Assembly: GCA_030430125.1 (NCBI GenBank)
Contig: JAUIGA010000095.1
Location: forward strand, 1 to 9,959
Length of the DNA stretch: 9,959 bases
Reading direction: 5' to 3'
Origin: Chloroflexia bacterium
GTDB taxonomy: Bacteria; Chloroflexota; Chloroflexia; Thermomicrobiales; UBA6265
A program made the position numbers and the translations under genes. The notes beneath the pieces were generated by a model. It made no database searches. It had not been told where the DNA came from and saw only the letters and a program-made list of their open reading frames with translations. Shown piece by piece: positions 6,001 through 9,959 of this stretch (positions are counted from its first letter, which is position 1; each line of letters opens with the position of its first letter).

Positions 6001-7125
6001 ATGGTCAGTGAAGCAGGGGAGTTGGTTCCACCCGGACAGGTCGCCGATCTGGAGGCGGCGTACTGGATGGCATTTCGTGGCGTGCCGGGTGTCGGCCCGG
6101 TGCGATTCGAGCGAGTCCTGAAGGCGTTCGGCTCGATGCGGGCGGCATGGTACGCCGATGTGTCGACCCTCGCCTCGGTGCTCGATCGCCGGACGCTGGA
6201 GCAGTTCCTGGCCTCCCGCAACCATGTTGAACCCGAGACTGAGTACCAACGATTGCGGGAGGAGGGGGTCGATGTCGTGACCCTCCAGCACGATCGCTAT
6301 CCGGATCTCCTGCGCGAGATTGCCGCGCCACCGCCCGTCCTGTTCGTCAAGGGGGAGATCTTGCTGGATGACCGACGCGCGGTCGCGGTGGTGGGAACAC
6401 GAAAGATGACGTCGTATGGCAAGGACATGGCGAGATCGCTGAGTCGCGACCTTGCCAGTGCCGGTGTGACCATTGTGTCGGGACTCGCGCTGGGCATCGA
6501 CGGCGTCGCGCACATGGCGGCGCTGGAGGCCGGCGGGCGGACCATTGCCGTCATGGGCAGTGGTGTGCGCCGAATCTATCCGCCTGATCATCGCGGCCTC
6601 GCCGACCGTATCGCCGGGCAGGGCGCAATCCTGTCGGACTTTCACCCGGACACTTCCCCGGATGGACCCAACTTTCCGGCGCGCAACAGGTTGATTTCCG
6701 GGCTGGCACTTGGCGTGGTGGTCGTGGAAGCACCGAATCGCAGCGGCGCGCTCATCACGGTGGATTTCGCCGCCGACCAGGGACGTGACGTGTTCGCCGT
6801 ACCCGGGGCTGCTCGCTGGAGCAAGAGTGCCGGATGCAATCGCATTCTTCGCGATGGTGCACGGTTGGTGCGCTCTGCCGACGACATTCTGGAAGACCTG
6901 CGCCTGGGTGAGGCACCAAAACAACTCGCGCTTGATTCGCCGGCCAACCTGGATGAACCGTCTCGGCGCCTGCTCTCCGTGCTGACAGCCGATCCGCGAC
7001 ACATCGACGAAATTGCTGCCCTGGCAAGCCTCCCGATTGCCACCTTGTCTTCGATGCTCATGACGCTGGAGCTTCAAGGATTCGTGAGCAACGTTGGCTC
7101 GCAGTACTACGCCCGTTCGGCATAG
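6001..7125 (+). CDS. dprA: DprA, DNA-processing protein A (Smf/DprA family)
   Basis: DprA binds incoming single-stranded DNA during natural transformation and loads RecA; it is also widespread in bacteria not known to be competent. From the ATG at 6001 the protein has 374 residues. An N-terminal helix-hairpin-helix-like part (GVPGVGPVRF, about 27-36) precedes the Rossmann core: VAVVGTRK (128-135), SGLALGID (160-167), GSGVRRIYPPDH (186-197), FPARNRLISGL (225-235) and VVVEAPNRSGAL (240-251). A C-terminal winged helix covers about 321-371 (IDEIAALASLPIATLSSML). The frame is open upstream with ATGs at 5977 and earlier, but the 6001 ATG has GGAGA 7 nt ahead and starts just before the conserved domain. 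It is divergent from the aldolase and 241 bp ahead of topA, which has its own promoter. Confidence 0.95.
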   Translation: MVSEAGELVPPGQVADLEAAYWMAFRGVPGVGPVRFERVLKAFGSMRAAWYADVSTLASVLDRRTLEQFLASRNHVEPETEYQRLREEGVDVVTLQHDRYPDLLREIAAPPPVLFVKGEILLDDRRAVAVVGTRKMTSYGKDMARSLSRDLASAGVTIVSGLALGIDGVAHMAALEAGGRTIAVMGSGVRRIYPPDHRGLADRIAGQGAILSDFHPDTSPDGPNFPARNRLISGLALGVVVVEAPNRSGALITVDFAADQGRDVFAVPGAARWSKSAGCNRILRDGARLVRSADDILEDLRLGEAPKQLALDSPANLDEPSRRLLSVLTADPRHIDEIAALASLPIATLSSMLMTLELQGFVSNVGSQYYARSA

Positions 7126-7130
7126 GCTGC

Positions 7131-7160
7131 TTGACAAGCGATACATGCACTCCCTACTTT
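7131..7160 (+). promoter_or_regulatory. Weak candidate upstream promoter for topA
   Basis: A perfect TTGACA (7131-7136) begins 5 bases after the dprA stop and is followed 18 bases later by TACTTT (7155-7160), which keeps only three consensus bases. It could act as a second, more distant topA promoter. It is much less convincing at the -10 than the one at 7245-7272. Confidence 0.25.
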
Positions 7161-7244
7161 GTGTATCCGGTCAGCCGCTGCGGTGCGGGTTGACGGTGTC
7201 TGTACGCTGGATGTGTGGACTGACACCCCAACCGGCGTTTCCCA

Positions 7245-7272
7245 TTGAAACCCGAGCGAGTTCTCGTATCAT
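7245..7272 (+). promoter_or_regulatory. Predicted sigma70-type promoter of topA
   Basis: TTGAAA (7245-7250) and TATCAT (7267-7272) each match 5 of 6 consensus bases with a 16-base spacer, the best promoter match in the window. Transcription would start near 7279, giving a leader of about 88 nt. Supercoiling control is common for topA genes but nothing in the sequence proves it here. Confidence 0.6.
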
Positions 7273-7328
7273 CACCGTGGCCGGCGGCCAGAAGCCGCGT
7301 TGCGCGGTACTGACAAAGATTCATCACC

Positions 7329-7345
7329 GGGTCCCTGGCGGGCCC
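7329..7345 (+). promoter_or_regulatory. Small hairpin in the topA leader just before the ribosome binding region
   Basis: GGGTCC, loop CTGGC and GGGCCC can form a 6-bp stem (one U-G pair in RNA) that ends 21 bases before the topA ATG. A second small hairpin, CCGCG-TTG-CGCGG, lies at 7295-7307. The ribosome binding site is weak (AGAGAG, 7355-7360). The hairpins may tune translation, but stems this short are expected by chance in GC-rich DNA. Confidence 0.3.
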
Positions 7346-7366
7346 CGATGAGGCAGAGAGCACCAC

Positions 7367-9595
7367 ATGGCGACAACGAAGTCCAATGGCGCCGGCACGA
7401 CGGCACGCAAAAAGAAGTCAACCTCGAAGGCGAAGGCGGCTCCCAGGGGCAAGCTCGTCATCGTCGAGTCTCCGGCGAAGGCAAAGACCATCGAGAAATA
7501 CCTGGGTCGGGGATACAAGGTGAAAGCCTCGATGGGGCACATTCGTGATTTGCCCAAGAGCAAGATGGGCGTCGACGTCGATCACGATTTCACCCCGCAG
7601 TACCTGATCCCGAGAGACAAATCCAAGGTTGTCAAGGAGCTGCGGGAGAGCGTACGCGGAGCGCGCGAGATCTTCCTCGCCACCGACCCGGACCGGGAGG
7701 GTGAGGCGATCGCCTGGCATCTGATCTATGCGACCGAGGCCCAGGACAAACCGCTCCATCGCGTCGTGTTCCACGAGATCACCCCGGAAGCCGTGACCTC
7801 GGCGATGGAGAGTCCGCGCGCGATCGACATGCACCTGGTCGACGCCCAGCAGGCTCGCCGAATTCTCGACCGTCTGGTCGGCTACGGCATCAGCCCCCTG
7901 CTGTGGAAGAAGGTCAAGCGCGGGTTGTCCGCCGGGCGTGTCCAGACCGCGGCGCTGCGTATCGTTGTGGAGCGCGAGCGCGAGATCGAGGCATTCGTTT
8001 CCGAGGAATATTGGTCGCTCGATGCGGATCTCGCTCGTCACACCGGCAAGGCCGCCACGAAGGCGGACCGGTTTCGGGCGAGTCTGAACAAGATTGCCGG
8101 CAAGAAGGCGGAGCTGAAATCGGAGGCGGATGCGGCCGCCGTCGTCGCCGCCGTCGAGCACGCCGATTGGCGCGTCCACGATGTGGTGCGCCGTGCCAGC
8201 CAGCGCCGGCCCTCGGCGCCGTTCACCACCAGCACGCTGCAGCAGGAAGCGTCCCGCAAGCTCCGCATGCCGGTGCGGCGAACCATGTCACTGGCGCAGG
8301 AGCTCTACGAAGGCGTCAGCCTGGGGCCGGATGGCACCCAGGGCCTGATCACCTACATGCGTACTGATTCCACAAATGTCGCGGCGTCTGCGCAGCAGGC
8401 GGCACGGGCGGTCATCAGCACGAAATACGGTGTTGAATTTGTGCCCGCACGGACGCCGGTTTACAGCAAGCGCTCCCGGTCCGCGCAGGAGGCGCACGAG
8501 GCGATTCGACCAACATCGCCCCAACGCGACCCCGAGAGCGTGAAGCCGTTCCTGAGCGGCCCACAGTTTCGTCTCTACCAAATGATCTGGCAGCGTTTCA
8601 TCGCCAGCCAAATGGCGCCGGCGCGACTGGACAACACGCGCATCGACGTTGCGGCCACGCCCGACGGCGCACCGAGCAACGGCAAGAATCCGCCGTATCT
8701 CTTCCGGGCGACGGGTTCGATCGTCACCTTTCCCGGGTGGATGCAGGTCTACCAGAAGGGGCGAGACGAAGGCGAGACGGATGAGCTCGACAAGGCGGTA
8801 CTGCCCGATGTAGCGCAGGGTGATCCCCTGGATCTCGAGAAGCTCCTGCCTGAACAACATTTCACCCAGCCACCACCACGGTATTCGGAGGCGACGCTGG
8901 TGAAGGCGCTGGAGGAGCTCGGTATCGGTCGACCCAGCACCTACGCTCCGACGATTGGCACGCTGAAGGCGCGCAATTATGTGACCGACGAGGAGCGAAA
9001 GCTCGTACCGACCGAAATCGGGCTTGTGGTGAACGACCTCCTGGTCGAGCACTTCCCGGACATCTTCGAGCTCGGGTTCACCTCGCGTCTCGAGGAGGAA
9101 CTTGACGAGATTGCCACCGGCGAACGGGAGTGGGTACCGACGCTTCGGGAGTTCTACGAACCGTTCACCAACACGCTCAAATCCGCCGAGCAGACGATGG
9201 AGCGGGTGAAAATCAAGGACGAGCCAACCGACGAGGTCTGCGAGAAGTGTGGCCGCCCGATGGTGATCAAGCTGGGACGGTATGGCAAGTTCCTGGCGTG
9301 CACCGGTTTCCCCGAGTGCCGGAACGCAAAGCCGCTGCTGACCCGCATCGGTGTCGAATGCCCAACGTGCCACAAGGGCGAGGTTGTCGAGCGTCGTTCG
9401 AAGAAAGGGCGTACCTTCTACGGTTGCGAGCGCTACCCGGACTGCGACTTCGTTTCGTGGAACAAGCCGATCAACGAATCCTGCCCGACGTGCGGCTCCT
9501 ACATGGTGGAAGTTGGGCGCAACCGCACGAAGAAGTGCCCGGTGTGCACGGGACAGTCGAAATCGAGGCAGGAGCTCGCCAAAGCCGGCGACTGA
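7367..9595 (+). CDS. topA: Type IA DNA topoisomerase I (TopA)
   Basis: TopA relaxes negative supercoils by cutting one strand through a covalent tyrosine link. The protein has 742 residues, shorter than the 865 of E. coli. A lysine-rich tail (1-28) precedes the TOPRIM domain with E34 in VIVESPAKAKTIEKYLG and the metal motif DPDREGE (107-113: D107, D109, E111). The gate domains follow, with SAGRVQTAALRIV (188-200). The catalytic tyrosine is Y330 in GLITYMRTDSTN, with R332 beside it. EAHEAIRPT (375-383) and the GIGRPSTYAPTI block (519-530) are also typical. Three four-cysteine zinc fingers close the protein: C625/C628/C645/C651, C665/C668/C687/C693 and C706/C709/C724/C727. All key residues are intact. 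It follows dprA with a 241-bp gap that holds its own predicted promoter. Confidence 0.98.
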   Translation: MATTKSNGAGTTARKKKSTSKAKAAPRGKLVIVESPAKAKTIEKYLGRGYKVKASMGHIRDLPKSKMGVDVDHDFTPQYLIPRDKSKVVKELRESVRGAREIFLATDPDREGEAIAWHLIYATEAQDKPLHRVVFHEITPEAVTSAMESPRAIDMHLVDAQQARRILDRLVGYGISPLLWKKVKRGLSAGRVQTAALRIVVEREREIEAFVSEEYWSLDADLARHTGKAATKADRFRASLNKIAGKKAELKSEADAAAVVAAVEHADWRVHDVVRRASQRRPSAPFTTSTLQQEASRKLRMPVRRTMSLAQELYEGVSLGPDGTQGLITYMRTDSTNVAASAQQAARAVISTKYGVEFVPARTPVYSKRSRSAQEAHEAIRPTSPQRDPESVKPFLSGPQFRLYQMIWQRFIASQMAPARLDNTRIDVAATPDGAPSNGKNPPYLFRATGSIVTFPGWMQVYQKGRDEGETDELDKAVLPDVAQGDPLDLEKLLPEQHFTQPPPRYSEATLVKALEELGIGRPSTYAPTIGTLKARNYVTDEERKLVPTEIGLVVNDLLVEHFPDIFELGFTSRLEEELDEIATGEREWVPTLREFYEPFTNTLKSAEQTMERVKIKDEPTDEVCEKCGRPMVIKLGRYGKFLACTGFPECRNAKPLLTRIGVECPTCHKGEVVERRSKKGRTFYGCERYPDCDFVSWNKPINESCPTCGSYMVEVGRNRTKKCPVCTGQSKSRQELAKAGD

Positions 9596-9615
9596 CAGCA
9601 CGCCGGCCCTGCTGT
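9595..9615 (+). other. Short hairpin directly after the topA stop
   Basis: ACAGCA (9595-9600) and TGCTGT (9610-9615) form a perfect 6-bp stem around a 9-base loop, starting at the last base of the topA stop codon. No T-run follows. It may protect the 3' end of the message or assist the hairpin at 9641. Confidence 0.35.
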
Positions 9616-9640
9616 GCCTGCGATAGACTGGATACGGACG

Positions 9641-9677
9641 AGCCCGGGGGTGTGGAAGGCACCGGCCCGGGCTTTGT
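9641..9677 (+). terminator. Candidate intrinsic terminator between topA and hslV
   Basis: AGCCCGGG (9641-9648) and CCCGGGCT (9666-9673) form a perfect 8-bp GC-rich stem. Inside it, GGTG (9649-9652) pairs with CACC (9660-9663), leaving a 2-base bulge and a 7-base loop. The stem runs into a short T-rich stretch (CTTTGT). The weak T-run makes the terminator plausible rather than certain. Confidence 0.55.
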
Positions 9678-9764
9678 CGCAGCTATATCGGGATTTGGAT
9701 TGCCTGCCCCTGGCGCATATGCGGGGGACGGGCGCGACAGTACAACGGTACGTTGGTGGGCGGC

Positions 9765-9959
9765 ATGGAAGTTCCAGAACGCGCGCGAGCGCATGGCACG
9801 ACGGTCCTCGGCGTGCAACGGGATGGGGTGGTCGCGATCGCGGCGGACGGCCAGGTGACCATGGGAGATGTCATCCTGAAACACCGGGCCCGAAAGCTCC
9901 GATCCCTCGCCGACGGCGCAGTGATCGCGGGGTTTGCCGGGGCTGTTGCCGACGCGCTG
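9765..9959 (+). CDS. hslV: HslV (ClpQ), peptidase subunit of the HslUV protease (3' end outside window)
   Basis: HslV forms a double hexameric proteolytic chamber that works with the ATPase HslU in the cytoplasm. The open frame gives the first 65 residues. They match the family's start closely: HGTTVLGVQRDG, VAIAADGQVTMGD, VILKHRARKLRSL, then DGAVIAGFAGAVADAL. The nucleophile is expected to be the threonine after glycine, T12, exposed after removal of MEVPERARAHG. The ATG at 9765 has a GGTGGG 4 nt ahead; a GTG at 9756 in the same frame is an alternative. HslU is expected just beyond the window. The gene follows topA after 169 bp that hold a likely terminator. No strong promoter was recognised in front of it. 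Confidence 0.92.
   Translation, partial: MEVPERARAHGTTVLGVQRDGVVAIAADGQVTMGDVILKHRARKLRSLADGAVIAGFAGAVADAL

Noticed and set aside
5034..6011. 325-codon plus-strand frame opposite the aldolase
   Set aside because: It is antisense to a well-supported aldolase with all catalytic residues and has no recognisable family.
5296..7146. 616-codon open frame on the minus strand opposite dprA
   Set aside because: The plus strand encodes an intact DprA with all family motifs over most of this stretch, and the rest is covered by the aldolase in another frame. High GC makes long shadow frames common.
7190..7217. TTGACG as another topA -35 box
   Set aside because: No acceptable -10 sequence lies 16-18 bases downstream.
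8288..9601. 437-codon minus-strand frame opposite topA
   Set aside because: It is a shadow of the intact topoisomerase I and its translation shows no recognisable domain.
1..9959. Mobile element, CRISPR array, tRNA or rRNA
   Set aside because: No transposase or integrase motifs, evenly spaced direct repeats or recognisable tRNA/rRNA sequence were seen on either strand.

Overview
This window is ordinary bacterial chromosome with high GC (by eye about 60-65 %) and tightly packed genes. No phage, transposon, CRISPR, rRNA or tRNA signal was seen. The gene set and protein style suggest Chloroflexota, perhaps a Thermomicrobia/Sphaerobacter-like lineage. That placement is an inference from resemblance, not from a marker gene.

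Left half (1-5858) is entirely minus strand. In transcription order it holds a HpcH/HpaI-type aldolase, a 288-bp gap, two oligopeptide/dipeptide ABC transporter ATPases (OppD/DppD-like, then OppF/DppF-like), a membrane site-2 (M50) metalloprotease, an HD-domain phosphohydrolase, and the condensin partners ScpA and ScpB. ScpB is cut by the left window edge. From the OppF-like gene to scpB the genes touch, overlap or are separated by at most 25 bases, so they look like one translationally linked unit. It is unusual that the two transporter ATPases have no permease or binding protein beside them.

Right half (5859-9959) is plus strand: dprA (natural transformation / ssDNA handling), topA (DNA topoisomerase I) and the start of hslV (proteasome-like protease subunit), cut by the right edge. 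This is a thinned version of the Firmicutes-type order dprA-topA-trmFO-xerC-hslV-hslU.

The most interesting non-coding signals are on the minus strand around the transporter genes. First, a long bipartite inverted repeat (6 bp + 9 bp of pairing with a 6-nt bulge) lies between a predicted promoter and oppD and could be a structured leader RNA. Second, two palindromes with related half-sites (TGGTAT-N6-ATACCA and TGGCAT-N4-ATGCCA) each overlap the predicted -10 box, one upstream of oppD and one upstream of the aldolase. Third, a GAGA-tetraloop hairpin sits exactly between oppD and oppF. A strong-looking promoter precedes topA, and a GC-rich hairpin between topA and hslV is a plausible terminator. 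No stretch over 300 bases lacks a gene; the longest gap is 4794-5081. No clear-cut new multi-gene system is visible; the leader and operator architecture is the best candidate for something undescribed.
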